Positions 44,871 to 53,010 of a stretch of 61,244 nucleotides of DNA are shown piece after piece; positions within the stretch are counted from its first letter, which is position 1; each line of letters starts with the position of its first letter. The DNA is from Candidatus Rokuibacteriota bacterium. GTDB taxonomy: Bacteria > Methylomirabilota > Methylomirabilia > Rokubacteriales > CSP1-6. Below the pieces are notes generated by a model. It had not been told where the DNA came from. It did not search any database and saw nothing but the letters and a program-made list of their open reading frames with translations. The stretch spans positions 1-61,244 of the forward strand of contig QHSA01000160.1 of the NCBI GenBank assembly GCA_003220315.1, given 5' to 3'. The position numbers were made by a program, and so were the translations under genes.

Positions 44871-45920
44871 TCAGGAGGCTCGGCGAGCCGCTGCTGCACT
44901 CTGCCTCGCCTTCAGCCGTTGGTCCTTTTGCGCGCACATGTACAAGAGCCAATTCCGATACACGCGGACCGCTGCCGAACGCCACGGACTCGTCACTCGT
45001 TCCCCCGCCAGGGCAGTCGGGAACTGCGCGAGCAGCTCCTCACGCCGATCCAACAGCGCTCGCTCTCGCACGGCGGTCAATGCGTCGACGGTCTCTTCGT
45101 CGAAGTAGCCCTGCGGCATCGGCGGGTAGGTTTCTCGCTCGCACCTGAGGAAGCGCCCGATATCTCGGCGATATTCGAGCAACAATGTATTCGCTTCGTA
45201 TTCCGGGTGGCCCTGGAAAAAGACGAACAAGCTCTTTGTCTGCTTCACGAACGCGTCGACGCCCGCATGCTCCGACCGCGTGAGCACCCGATAGCCGCTC
45301 GAGGTCAGGGCGTCCTCCGGTAGGTCGTTCCACCTGGAATGAGGCATCGGCAGTCGAGCCGGCGCGGCGGCCATCAACGGGTGATCCGAGACCCGCGCGT
45401 ACTCGAAGACGCCGAAGCGCTTGTCGCTGAGCTTACGTCGGTCGATGCCATCCATGTGGAGCAGGGCGGCGTGCGCGGCTAAGCAGGACCAGACGGTCGA
45501 ATGGGTGTTGTGCTCGGCCCACTCCAGGACCCGTATCAGGCTCTCCCAGTATGGCTCGTCCTTCAGGTTCGGCGCCTTCGGCTCTGTTCCGGTCACGATG
45601 AGGCCGTCGAGATGGCTGTCCCACAGATCGTCGACGCCGGAATAGGCGCCCCTCACATGGCGTCGGCCCGCATCCGTTCGCGGCACATCCGGCAACGTAT
45701 AGAACGTCAGGCGGACCACCATGCCGTCGGCCGCCGCATCGAGGAGGGTGAGAAACTGCCGTTCGGTCGCCTTCAATGCCGCGTCGGGCATGTTGTTGAT
45801 GAGGCCGATATCGATGCAGTTCGCGTCGGATTCACGGAACTCGACCGGCGGGTTCCCGCGCAGGCATTCCGCTCCCGCCACCGTCATCAGGCCGAAAGAT
45901 GGCTGACGGTCTTCGGTCAT
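44871..45920 (-). CDS. Homoserine O-acyltransferase family protein (MetA/HTS-like)
   Basis: 349-aa protein of the MetA (homoserine trans-succinylase) fold. It has CIDIGLINNMPDAALKATERQF near the start, the nucleophile Cys146 in STVWSCLAAHAALLHMDGI, SRWNDLPEDAL, and FFQGHPEYEANTLLLEY (catalytic His/Glu). It would acylate homoserine or a related amino acid. Unusually, it is expressed from a sigma-54 promoter and precedes a TPR lipoprotein gene. The start ATG 45920 and the first codons lie inside a duplicated promoter cassette shared with another gene. A metY gene lies upstream on the same strand, so a methionine-branch role remains possible. Confidence 0.78.
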   Translation of the reverse strand: MTEDRQPSFGLMTVAGAECLRGNPPVEFRESDANCIDIGLINNMPDAALKATERQFLTLLDAAADGMVVRLTFYTLPDVPRTDAGRRHVRGAYSGVDDLWDSHLDGLIVTGTEPKAPNLKDEPYWESLIRVLEWAEHNTHSTVWSCLAAHAALLHMDGIDRRKLSDKRFGVFEYARVSDHPLMAAAPARLPMPHSRWNDLPEDALTSSGYRVLTRSEHAGVDAFVKQTKSLFVFFQGHPEYEANTLLLEYRRDIGRFLRCERETYPPMPQGYFDEETVDALTAVRERALLDRREELLAQFPTALAGERVTSPWRSAAVRVYRNWLLYMCAQKDQRLKARQSAAAARRAS

Positions 45921-45990
45921 AGGCCTGCTCCTTGGGAGCTGGAGCCTCCCGCCCAACACGCTACGCATAAACACCACCGGGGAGAAGTGA

Positions 45991-46006
45991 CGCACATCTC
46001 GTGCCG
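45991..46006 (-). promoter_or_regulatory. Sigma-54 (-24/-12) promoter of the MetA-like gene
   Basis: On the minus strand: CGGCACGAGATGTGCG, with GG/GC spaced 12 bp as required. It differs from consensus at the leading T, the first T of TTGC and the last W. The same core occurs in copy 2 of the cassette, with a T at the end. Confidence 0.7.
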
Positions 46007-46069
46007 AGCTCCGAAATGACGGGAAGTTCGAGGCCTAGACGCTCTTGGGTGCGATCAGGACTGCGGGAG

Positions 46070-46098
46070 TGTGAAAAGTTCTGTCAGAACAGTGTGAA
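46070..46098 (-). promoter_or_regulatory. Conserved upstream dyad of cassette copy 1 (candidate activator site)
   Basis: TGTGAAAAGT-N9-ACAGTGTGAA, 29 bp, conserved at both ends in the two cassettes while the middle differs. In this copy the middle adds a palindrome (GTTCTG-T-CAGAAC). It begins 64 bp upstream of the promoter in both copies. Recognition by the local sigma-54 activator is inferred. Confidence 0.55.
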
Positions 46099-46107
46099 GC
46101 CGGTTTC

Positions 46108-47388
46108 CTAATCTGATTCCATCGCCTCGAGCGCCTGATCGAGGTCACCGATGATGTCCTCGACGTGTTCGATGCCGACGTTGAGCCGAATCATCTCGGG
46201 CCTCACCCCGGCCTGGCGTTGTTGGTCCACCGACATCTGCCGATGGGTCGTCGAGGCCGGATGGCAGGCCAGCGATTTGGCGTCGCCCATATTGACGAGC
46301 CGCTTGATCAGCTTGAGCGCGTCGTAGAACTTCTTGCTGGCCTCGAAGCCGCCCTTGATCCCGAAGGTCAGCAGCGAGCAGGCCCGCCCGCCGAGATATT
46401 TCTGCGCGAGCGCGTGATAGGGGCTGTCCGGGAAGCCCGGATAGTTGACCCACTCGACGCGGCGATCACGACGTAGAAATTCGGCGACGCGTCGGCCGTT
46501 CTCCACGTGGCGCTCGACCCGCAGCGCCACTGTCTCGATGCCCTGCAGCAGTAGGAACGCGCTCAGCGGCGACAACACCGCGCCGGTCGTCCGCAGGTAG
46601 ACGCTGCGGCAACGCGCGATGAACGCGGCCGCCTTGAAATGGTCGACGTAGACCAGCTCGTGATACGAGGGGTCCGGCCGGCTGAACATCGGAAACTTGT
46701 CCGCGCGCTCCCGCCAGGGGAACGTGCCGCTGTCGACGATGATACCGCCCAGCGTCGTGCCGTGCCCGCCCATGAACTTCGTCAGCGAATGCACCACGAT
46801 GTCGGCGCCGTATTCGATGGGCCGCAGCAAGATGGGGGTCGCGACCGTATTGTCGACGATCAGCGGGACGCCGTGGCGATGGGCCACGCGCGCCAGCCCC
46901 TCGAGGTCGCAAATGTTGCCGGCCGGGTTCCCGACACTCTCACAGAAGACCGCCCGCGTCTGGTCATCGATCAGCTTCTCGATGGCGTCGGGCTGATCCG
47001 ACTCGGCAAAGCGGACCGTGACGCCCTGACGGGGCAGCAGGTGCGCGAACAGGGTGTGCGTGGTGCCGTACAGCTGCGGCACCGAGACGAGGTTGCTGCC
47101 GAGCTCGGTCAGGTTGAGCACCGCATACGTGAGCGCCGCTTGCCCGCTGCTCACGCAGAGCGCTTCCAGCCCGCCCTCGAGGGCGGCCACGCGCCGCTCC
47201 AGCACCGCGTTGGTCGGGTTGCCGATCCGCGTGTAGCGAAACCCCTCGACCTCGAGATTGAACAGGGCCGCCCCATGGTCGGCGCTGTCGAAGGCATACG
47301 CGACGGTCTGATAGATCGGGACGGCCACGGCCTTCGTCGTCGGGTCGACGTCGTAGCCGCTGTGAATGGCCATCGTCTCGCGTCTCAT
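46108..47388 (-). CDS. metY: O-acetyl/O-succinylhomoserine sulfhydrylase
   Basis: 426-aa Cys/Met-metabolism PLP enzyme. It has SGYDVDPTTKAVAVPIYQTVAYAF at the start, RYTRIGNPTNAVLERRVAALEGG, the PLP lysine Lys204 in VVHSLTKFMGGHGT, and GDAKSLACHPASTTH at the C-terminus. This ending is typical of MetY-type sulfhydrylases, which make homocysteine from acylhomoserine and sulfide. ATG 47388 (MRRETMAIHSG) is chosen; upstream codons have no homology. It follows the PLP decarboxylase gene by 14 bp. With the MetA-like gene next to it, a direct-sulfhydrylation route is possible. Confidence 0.9.
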   Translation of the reverse strand: MRRETMAIHSGYDVDPTTKAVAVPIYQTVAYAFDSADHGAALFNLEVEGFRYTRIGNPTNAVLERRVAALEGGLEALCVSSGQAALTYAVLNLTELGSNLVSVPQLYGTTHTLFAHLLPRQGVTVRFAESDQPDAIEKLIDDQTRAVFCESVGNPAGNICDLEGLARVAHRHGVPLIVDNTVATPILLRPIEYGADIVVHSLTKFMGGHGTTLGGIIVDSGTFPWRERADKFPMFSRPDPSYHELVYVDHFKAAAFIARCRSVYLRTTGAVLSPLSAFLLLQGIETVALRVERHVENGRRVAEFLRRDRRVEWVNYPGFPDSPYHALAQKYLGGRACSLLTFGIKGGFEASKKFYDALKLIKRLVNMGDAKSLACHPASTTHRQMSVDQQRQAGVRPEMIRLNVGIEHVEDIIGDLDQALEAMESD

Positions 47389-47402
47389 GTGTGGTTTCCC
47401 CC

Positions 47403-48761
47403 CTACGTGAGCCGGCCCATCTCGCGCACCACCCACTCGATGTCCGACTCGGTCGTCCGGAAACTGGTGATGCACGCCCGCACGACCGGGGCGCCCGCGC
47501 CGAGCCGGACCTGCGACATCCACGCGATCTGGCGCTCATAGAGGGCCGCCACGAACGTGGCGGGGTCGAGGCCCTCCCGGGTGAAGCACACCACCGGCAG
47601 CGGCGTCGTGTTGACGACCCGCCACCCTGCGCGCCGGAGCGCCGCTCGCAGCACGTCGCCCATCCGCGCCTGGTGCTCGATCATCTCCACGTACCCCGCT
47701 TCGCCCCGCTCCGCGAGCGCCAGGAAGAGCTTGAGGCCGATAAACCGCCGGGACCACTGTACGGACGTCGTGTACGGATCCACCACCGGCCCGACCGTCT
47801 TCCCCGGCATGTACGAGGTCTCCGCGCGGAAGGCCGCGCCGACGGCCTCGGGATGCCGGCAGAAGAACATCCCCGCGGCCATCGGCACCGAAAACCATTT
47901 GTGCGCGTCGCACGTGATCGAATCCGCGGCCTCGATCCCCGCCAGATGGCCCCGCAGGCGCGGCGAGAGGATGGCGGCCCCGCCCCACGCCGCATCGACG
48001 TGCAACCACAGCCCCTCCGCCCGGCAGAACCGCGCCAGCTCCGGCAAGGGATCGATCACCCCGGCGCCCGTGGTCCCCACCGTCCCGACCACCATGAAGG
48101 GCGCCAACCCCTCGTGACGATCCTCGGCGACTCGTCGGGCGAGATCACCAAGATCCATCTGCAGCTGGCCGTCCGTCCCGACCGTGCGGACCGCCCGGCG
48201 CCCGAGCCCCGCCATGTGCGCGACCTTGTTGAACGAGTGATGGGCCTCCCCCGTCAGGTAGATCGTCGGCGCAGCCCCGAGCCGCCCCAGCCCGTGTTCG
48301 CCGTACTCCGGGAAGGCCCGGGTCAACGCCACGATGACCGCCGAGAGATTCGCCTCCGCCCCGCCGCTCGTGAAGCTCGCGCTCGCCCCGGCGGGCAGGC
48401 CGAACTTCCCCCCGAGCCACGCCAGGGTGTGGCGTTCGATCTCGTTCGCCGCGGGCGAGGTCCGCCAGGTCGCGAGCTGCGGGTTGTACATCGCGACCAG
48501 CGTGTCCCCGATGATCGACGCCAGTGTCACGCTCGGGTTGAACAAGCCGAAGTAGCGCGGATGGGTGACCTGCACCTGCCACGTGCGTAACATCCCTTCG
48601 ACATCGGCGGCGACCTCGTCGAGCGCCAGCGGCGTCGTGAAGTCATAGCGCGAGGCGAGATAGCCCCGAATCTCCTGCGGCGTCACCGTCGGGACGATCG
48701 GCCCGCTCGCGATGGCGGATTCGAGTTTGGCCACAGCACTCCGGAGCTCATCGAACATCAT
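47403..48761 (-). CDS. PLP-dependent group II decarboxylase (aromatic-amino-acid-type)
   Basis: 452-aa enzyme of the AADC/glutamate decarboxylase-like group II family. The PLP lysine is Lys288 in CDAHKWFSVPMAAGMFF, with FTSGGAEANLSAVIVALTRA and WLHVDAAWGGAAILSP earlier in the chain, and MFDELRSAVAKLESAIA at the start. Such enzymes decarboxylate aromatic amino acids or related amines. ATG 48761 is first in frame. The gene diverges from the FATP-type ligase with a 72-bp gap and is followed by metY. The substrate is not predictable. Confidence 0.85.
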   Translation of the reverse strand: MMFDELRSAVAKLESAIASGPIVPTVTPQEIRGYLASRYDFTTPLALDEVAADVEGMLRTWQVQVTHPRYFGLFNPSVTLASIIGDTLVAMYNPQLATWRTSPAANEIERHTLAWLGGKFGLPAGASASFTSGGAEANLSAVIVALTRAFPEYGEHGLGRLGAAPTIYLTGEAHHSFNKVAHMAGLGRRAVRTVGTDGQLQMDLGDLARRVAEDRHEGLAPFMVVGTVGTTGAGVIDPLPELARFCRAEGLWLHVDAAWGGAAILSPRLRGHLAGIEAADSITCDAHKWFSVPMAAGMFFCRHPEAVGAAFRAETSYMPGKTVGPVVDPYTTSVQWSRRFIGLKLFLALAERGEAGYVEMIEHQARMGDVLRAALRRAGWRVVNTTPLPVVCFTREGLDPATFVAALYERQIAWMSQVRLGAGAPVVRACITSFRTTESDIEWVVREMGRLT

Positions 48762-48833
48762 GTCCCGGTCCCTTCACACCGCACATCGGAAATGCGGGGT
48801 CGATCGTTGAGATAATGGTATAAAACATCAGCG

Positions 48834-50612
48834 ATGAGCGATCGTTCCGCCGCCCAGGCGTGGTTGCGCGCGCTCGAGCTCACGGCGCGGATCCCCAAGC
48901 ATCCTCATCGCATCTTATCGACAGTGATCGAGGAACTCGCCGAAAAATTCGGCGAGGCGCCCGCCCTTCTCTCCGACCGTGAGTGCCTGACCTATCGCGC
49001 GCTCGCGGAGCGGTCGAACCGATATGCGCGCTGGGCGCTCGAGCAGGGTCTCGCCAAGGGCGACGCCGTCTGTCTCTTCATGCCGAACCGGCCCGAGTAC
49101 ATGGCAATCTGGCTCGGCATCACCCGCGTCGGCGGTATCGTCTCGCTCCTCAATACCAATCTCGCCGGTCCCTCGCTCGCGCACTGCATCAATACCGTCG
49201 GGCCCACGCACGTCATCGCGGCTGCGGAGCTCGTCGATCCGTTGACCACCGCGCTGTCGGACCTTGCGGGTGCCCCGTCGATCTGGGCCCACGGCGCCGG
49301 CCGCCACGAATTCCCGCGGATCGATCGCGACGTCGAACGACACGCGGGCGAGGCGCTGCGCGAGGCCGAGCGCCGGCCACTGACCATCGAGGATCGGGCG
49401 CTCTACATTTATACCTCGGGCACAACCGGGCTGCCCAAGGCCGCCAACGTCAGCCATGCCCGGCTGATGCAATGGAGCCACTGGTTCGCCGGCATGATGG
49501 ACATCCAGTCGAGCGACCGGATGTACAACTGCCTGCCGATGTATCACAGCGTCGGCGGCGTGCTCGCCACCGGCGCGGTGCTGGTCGGTGGCGGCTCGGT
49601 GGTGATCCGCGAAAAGTTTTCCGCACGCCAAGCCTGGAACGATGTCATCCGCTGGGACTGCACCCTGTTCCAGTATATCGGCGAGCTGTGTCGCTACCTG
49701 CTGCACAGCGAGCGCCAGCCGCACGAGACGGAGCACCGGATCAGGATGTGCTGTGGCAACGGGCTGCGGCCCGACGTGTGGGACGAGTTCAAGCGGCGCT
49801 TCCGCATTCCACAGATTCTGGAGTTCTACGCCGCGACCGAGGGTAACGTCTCGATGTTCAACATCGAAGGCAAACCCGGCGCCATCGGCCGCATTCCACC
49901 GTTTCTCGCGCATCGATTTCCGGCCGCGCTCGTGAAATTCGACGTCGAAAGAGGGGAGCCGGTCCGCACCGAGCAGGGCCTGTGCATCCGCTGCGGTCCC
50001 ACCGAGATCGGAGAAGCGATCGGCAAGATTCTCAACAACCCCTCGAGCGTCGGCAGCCGGTTCGAGGGCTACACCAGCCCGGAGGCGTCCGAGCGGAAGA
50101 TCCTTCGTAACGTGTTCGAACCGGGAGACGCTTGGTTTCGCACCGGCGACCTGATGCGAAAGGACGAGCATGGCTATTTCTATTTCGTCGACCGTATCGG
50201 CGACACCTTTCGCTGGAAGGGTGAGAATGTCGCGACCTCCGAGGTGTCAGAGGCGATCTGCGCGTTTCCCGGCGTCACGGCGGCCAACGTCTACGGCGTG
50301 GCCATCCCGGGCACCGACGGCCGGGCGGGTATGGCCGCGCTCGTCACCGACGGTGAGCTCGATCTCGCAGCACTCCGGATCCACTTGATCGACCGCCTGC
50401 CCGGCTACGCGCGTCCGTTGTTCCTGCGCATCCGGAGCGAGATGGAGGTGACCACCACCTTCAAGCACACGAAGGATGCCTTTGTGCGTCAAGGCTACGA
50501 TCCGACCGCCACCACCGACGTCATCTATGCTGACGACCGCGAACGCGACTCATTCGTCCGACTCGACAAGGCCCTCTACGACCGCATCCAAAGCGGTCAG
50601 ATCCGTTTCTGA
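48834..50612 (+). CDS. Long-chain/FATP-type acyl-CoA synthetase
   Basis: 592-aa AMP-forming ligase of the very-long-chain acyl-CoA synthetase (FATP/FadD-like) type. It shows VCLFMPNRPEYMAIWLGITRVGG, the AMP motif LYIYTSGTTGLPKAANVSH, YHSVGGVLATGAVLVGGG, a YAATEGNVSMFN motif and the C-terminal FVDRIGDTFRWKGENVAT. These put it in the FATP rather than the canonical FadD group. It activates a fatty acid (or bile-acid-like substrate) to acyl-CoA. The 72-bp gap upstream has an A/T-rich stretch (GATAATGGTATAAAA), a plausible divergent promoter. It is convergent with the SDR gene. Confidence 0.85.
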   Translation: MSDRSAAQAWLRALELTARIPKHPHRILSTVIEELAEKFGEAPALLSDRECLTYRALAERSNRYARWALEQGLAKGDAVCLFMPNRPEYMAIWLGITRVGGIVSLLNTNLAGPSLAHCINTVGPTHVIAAAELVDPLTTALSDLAGAPSIWAHGAGRHEFPRIDRDVERHAGEALREAERRPLTIEDRALYIYTSGTTGLPKAANVSHARLMQWSHWFAGMMDIQSSDRMYNCLPMYHSVGGVLATGAVLVGGGSVVIREKFSARQAWNDVIRWDCTLFQYIGELCRYLLHSERQPHETEHRIRMCCGNGLRPDVWDEFKRRFRIPQILEFYAATEGNVSMFNIEGKPGAIGRIPPFLAHRFPAALVKFDVERGEPVRTEQGLCIRCGPTEIGEAIGKILNNPSSVGSRFEGYTSPEASERKILRNVFEPGDAWFRTGDLMRKDEHGYFYFVDRIGDTFRWKGENVATSEVSEAICAFPGVTAANVYGVAIPGTDGRAGMAALVTDGELDLAALRIHLIDRLPGYARPLFLRIRSEMEVTTTFKHTKDAFVRQGYDPTATTDVIYADDRERDSFVRLDKALYDRIQSGQIRF

Positions 50613-50636
50613 TCGGCATCCGACGGTCCGGCGGCC

Positions 50637-51371
50637 TCAGGCGGTGCTGCCGGCGTCGACCGTCAGGACGGTCCCTGTGATGCTTTTCGCCTTCTCGCCG
50701 AGGAGGAACTCGACGGCGCTGGCCACGTCGTCGATGTCGGGAAGACGCCGAAGCGCACTGCGACGCGCGATCTGCTCCCGTTGCTCGCCGTCGAGCCCCT
50801 GAGTCATCTCGGTGTCCATAAAGCCGGGCGCGACCGAATTCACGTTGACGCCCATGCGCCCGACCTCTCGCGCAAGCGATCGAGTGAAGCCGATCATCGA
50901 CGCCTTGGTCGCACCGTACACCGAAAGTCCACTGTATCCCGTGAACCCGATGATCGATGACACATTCACGACGCGCCCGCCGCCATCGGCCATCATATGG
51001 CGAACGACATATTTGGTCAGGATGATCGGCGAGAGCGTGTTCACGCGAATCAGGCGCTCGATCTGAGAGTTGTGCATGATCGCCAGCGCGCCGTCGAAAC
51101 CCAGGGCCGCATTGTTGACCAAGCCGTAGATCGGCCCAAAGTCGTTGCGCAGCCTTTTGACCAACGCGGGCAGGTCTTGAATGTCGCCGAGATCGAAGGG
51201 GATGAAGTGGAGCGACCCCGGACGGGACTGTTCCACCTGCTCCATCGTGGCCGCGAGCTGGTCGCTCATCTTGCGTGCCACGGCGACCGCGCGGTACCCC
51301 TCGGCCGTGAGCCTACGGACGATGCCCAGGCCCAGTCCTCGGCTTCCACCCGTCACGATGACGTTATGCAT
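50637..51371 (-). CDS. Short-chain dehydrogenase (FabG-like)
   Basis: 244-aa SDR. The NAD(P) motif is VTGGSRGLGLGIVRRL, followed by GLVNNAALGFDG, a serine in VVNVSSIIGFTGYSGLSVYGATKASM with the YxxxK pair, and NSVAPGFMDTEMTQGL. This matches 3-oxoacyl-ACP reductases. ATG 51371 is chosen since it opens the NAD motif directly and overlaps the upstream ligase gene by 8 bp, indicating coupling. With the ACP and ligase upstream it probably reduces an ACP-bound 3-ketoacyl group. Confidence 0.85.
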   Translation of the reverse strand: MHNVIVTGGSRGLGLGIVRRLTAEGYRAVAVARKMSDQLAATMEQVEQSRPGSLHFIPFDLGDIQDLPALVKRLRNDFGPIYGLVNNAALGFDGALAIMHNSQIERLIRVNTLSPIILTKYVVRHMMADGGGRVVNVSSIIGFTGYSGLSVYGATKASMIGFTRSLAREVGRMGVNVNSVAPGFMDTEMTQGLDGEQREQIARRSALRRLPDIDDVASAVEFLLGEKAKSITGTVLTVDAGSTA

Positions 51372-52764
51372 GATGGCGAGCGAGTTTCCCTGCCGCGGCA
51401 ACCTCGAGCGCGGGGACGAAGCGGATCGTCGCAGGAATCTTGTGGGCCGCGAGGCCCGCGTGACAGATTTGCAGGATCTCGCGCTTGAAGTCCTCGATCT
51501 GACTGCCCGCGCCGCTCGGAGTGGGGTCTCTCTTCAGAACCACATCGGCGGCGACGAGCGAGCCCGTAATGGGACTTCTCCTTGACCGAACGTAGGACAT
51601 GCGGACCGCCGGATGGCGGTTGATCACCGCCTCAACCTCCTCGGGGTAGACCTTCAGCCCGCCGACATTGATGACTCCGCTCCTGCGACCGAGGAAGTAG
51701 TAGCGGTCCTCGCGTCGTTCCACGATGTCGCCGGTGTCGACGAAGCCCTCATGGTCCATGAGCGCCGTGCCGTCCTCGTCGACATAGCGGAGGGCGGTGC
51801 GGGCGGAACGAATCCGCAGCGACCCGTCTTCGATTTTCATCTCCACCTCGCCGCGCGCGCCGATCAGTCTCGCCGGAAAGCCCTCGAGACCGTCGGTGAC
51901 TTCGAATCCAACGCCAGCTTCCGTCGACGCGTACGCGTGGCCGATATCGGCCTGCGGGTAGAATGCCTTGAGCGCATTGAGGATCGCCTGGTCCGCGATC
52001 TCCCCCGACAACCGGACATAGCGTGGTGCGATCGCGCGGGCGGACGGGCTCATCAGCGCCCGGCGCCAATGCGACGGGGTCCCGGAGATGTGCGTCGCCG
52101 CCTGCGCGCCGAGCCGCAAGAGATACTCCCCCGGTGGTTCGCCGGCGCTGGACAGGACGAATGACCCACGACCGAGGAGGGCACGTAGGAAGATCTGGAG
52201 GCCGCCGTACCGACGGATGTCATAAAAGGTACCCCAGACGACATCGGTGCCCTGATGCTGACTGCTCTTGATCGGCGCCGTCAGGCCCGCCAGGGTATGA
52301 ACGAGCAGCTTCGGCGCGCCGGTGGTGCCGGATGTGAGGAGCACCCAGTCGGTCGCGTGGCGATCGCGCTGCACGCCGTCCGCCGGCGTCACGGGCACAC
52401 GGCAGATCACGCGTACGGGAACGTCACGAGCGTGCAGATCGTGGTCGGACACGATCGCGTCCACGCCGGCCCTCGCGATCACCGAAGGAAGGTGGTCGGA
52501 TGACAAGTCAGGCGGGCAAATGACGACCCGACGCGCCACCCCGTCCAGCTCGACGAGCGCCAATCCCGCCGCGAGCTGATCCTGGGTTGCGATGAGAACC
52601 GACCGACCCGAGAGCTCCGGGAGACGACCGCCGAGAGTCGTGCCGCGCAGGAGATCGCTCAGGGAAACGCCGGCGCCGACGCCCCACAGACAGCGGCCCA
52701 CGCAGTCCGAAGCGTTACCGAGCTTGTCTCGAATCGACGTCGCGTGATTGGGCAGCATTCTCAT
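51364..52764 (-). CDS. AMP-dependent acyl ligase (ACP-linked)
   Basis: About 466-aa AMP-binding enzyme, short for the superfamily. It has DWVLLTSGTTGAPKLLVHTLAGL as the AMP loop, GHAYASTEAGVGFEV, GFVDTGDIVERREDRYYFLGRRSGVINVGGLKVYPEEVE, and a normal C-terminal flap. The N-terminal third is reduced (SLSDLLRGTTLGGRLPEL). It overlaps the ACP gene by about 50 bp, so it most likely loads the ACP. The start is ambiguous: ATG 52764 or 52758, since all upstream codons lie in the ACP gene. Confidence 0.8.
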   Translation of the reverse strand: MRMLPNHATSIRDKLGNASDCVGRCLWGVGAGVSLSDLLRGTTLGGRLPELSGRSVLIATQDQLAAGLALVELDGVARRVVICPPDLSSDHLPSVIARAGVDAIVSDHDLHARDVPVRVICRVPVTPADGVQRDRHATDWVLLTSGTTGAPKLLVHTLAGLTAPIKSSQHQGTDVVWGTFYDIRRYGGLQIFLRALLGRGSFVLSSAGEPPGEYLLRLGAQAATHISGTPSHWRRALMSPSARAIAPRYVRLSGEIADQAILNALKAFYPQADIGHAYASTEAGVGFEVTDGLEGFPARLIGARGEVEMKIEDGSLRIRSARTALRYVDEDGTALMDHEGFVDTGDIVERREDRYYFLGRRSGVINVGGLKVYPEEVEAVINRHPAVRMSYVRSRRSPITGSLVAADVVLKRDPTPSGAGSQIEDFKREILQICHAGLAAHKIPATIRFVPALEVAAAGKLARHHA

Positions 52765-52990
52765 AGAACCTGATGAAGTCGCCAAGCGTCACCGGATAGA
52801 ACGCGTCGTCCGATTCGGTGAACGGATCGAGTCCCAGTGTCTCCTCGAGGCGGGCCACGAGAATCGCGATCGCGAGAGAGTCGAGCCCCAAATCCAGTAA
52901 GACCAGGTCGTCCGTCAGAGGGGGAAGATTCTTCTTTTCGTTCTCGGCAATCTGCTGGAGCTGCGAAATGACGGTGATCTTGATTGACAT
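52715..52990 (-). CDS. Acyl carrier protein
   Basis: 91-aa ACP with the phosphopantetheine site Ser38 in LLDLGLDSLAIAIL and the acidic helices around it. It is divergent from the housekeeping ACP in having a long N-terminal helix (ITVISQLQQIAENEKKNLPP). It is the first gene of the ACP-ligase-SDR transcript and overlaps the ligase. It probably carries the acyl group activated by the ligase and reduced by the SDR. Confidence 0.85.
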   Translation of the reverse strand: MSIKITVISQLQQIAENEKKNLPPLTDDLVLLDLGLDSLAIAILVARLEETLGLDPFTESDDAFYPVTLGDFIRFYENAAQSRDVDSRQAR

Positions 52991-53010
52991 GCGCTCCTCA
53001 CATATTTGGA

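Larger units (their letters stand above)
45883..46120 (-). repeat. Promoter cassette copy 1 (about 240 bp)
   Basis: This region is recognisably homologous to 56631-56848. Shared blocks in genome order are: the first codons (GGCCGAAAGAT.. / GACCGAAAGATT..), TCCTTGGGAG, GCACATCTCGTGCCG (the promoter), TTCGAGGCCTAG, TGTGAAAAGT and ACAGTGTGAA. It covers the start of the MetA-like gene, its leader, its sigma-54 promoter and the upstream dyad. The 3' end runs a few bases into the end of metY. Confidence 0.8.

Noticed and set aside
45921-46107. SAM riboswitch upstream of the MetA-like gene
   Set aside because: Considered because of met genes, but no SAM-I/SAM-II core was found and the same sequence precedes an unrelated gene; the promoter cassette explains it.
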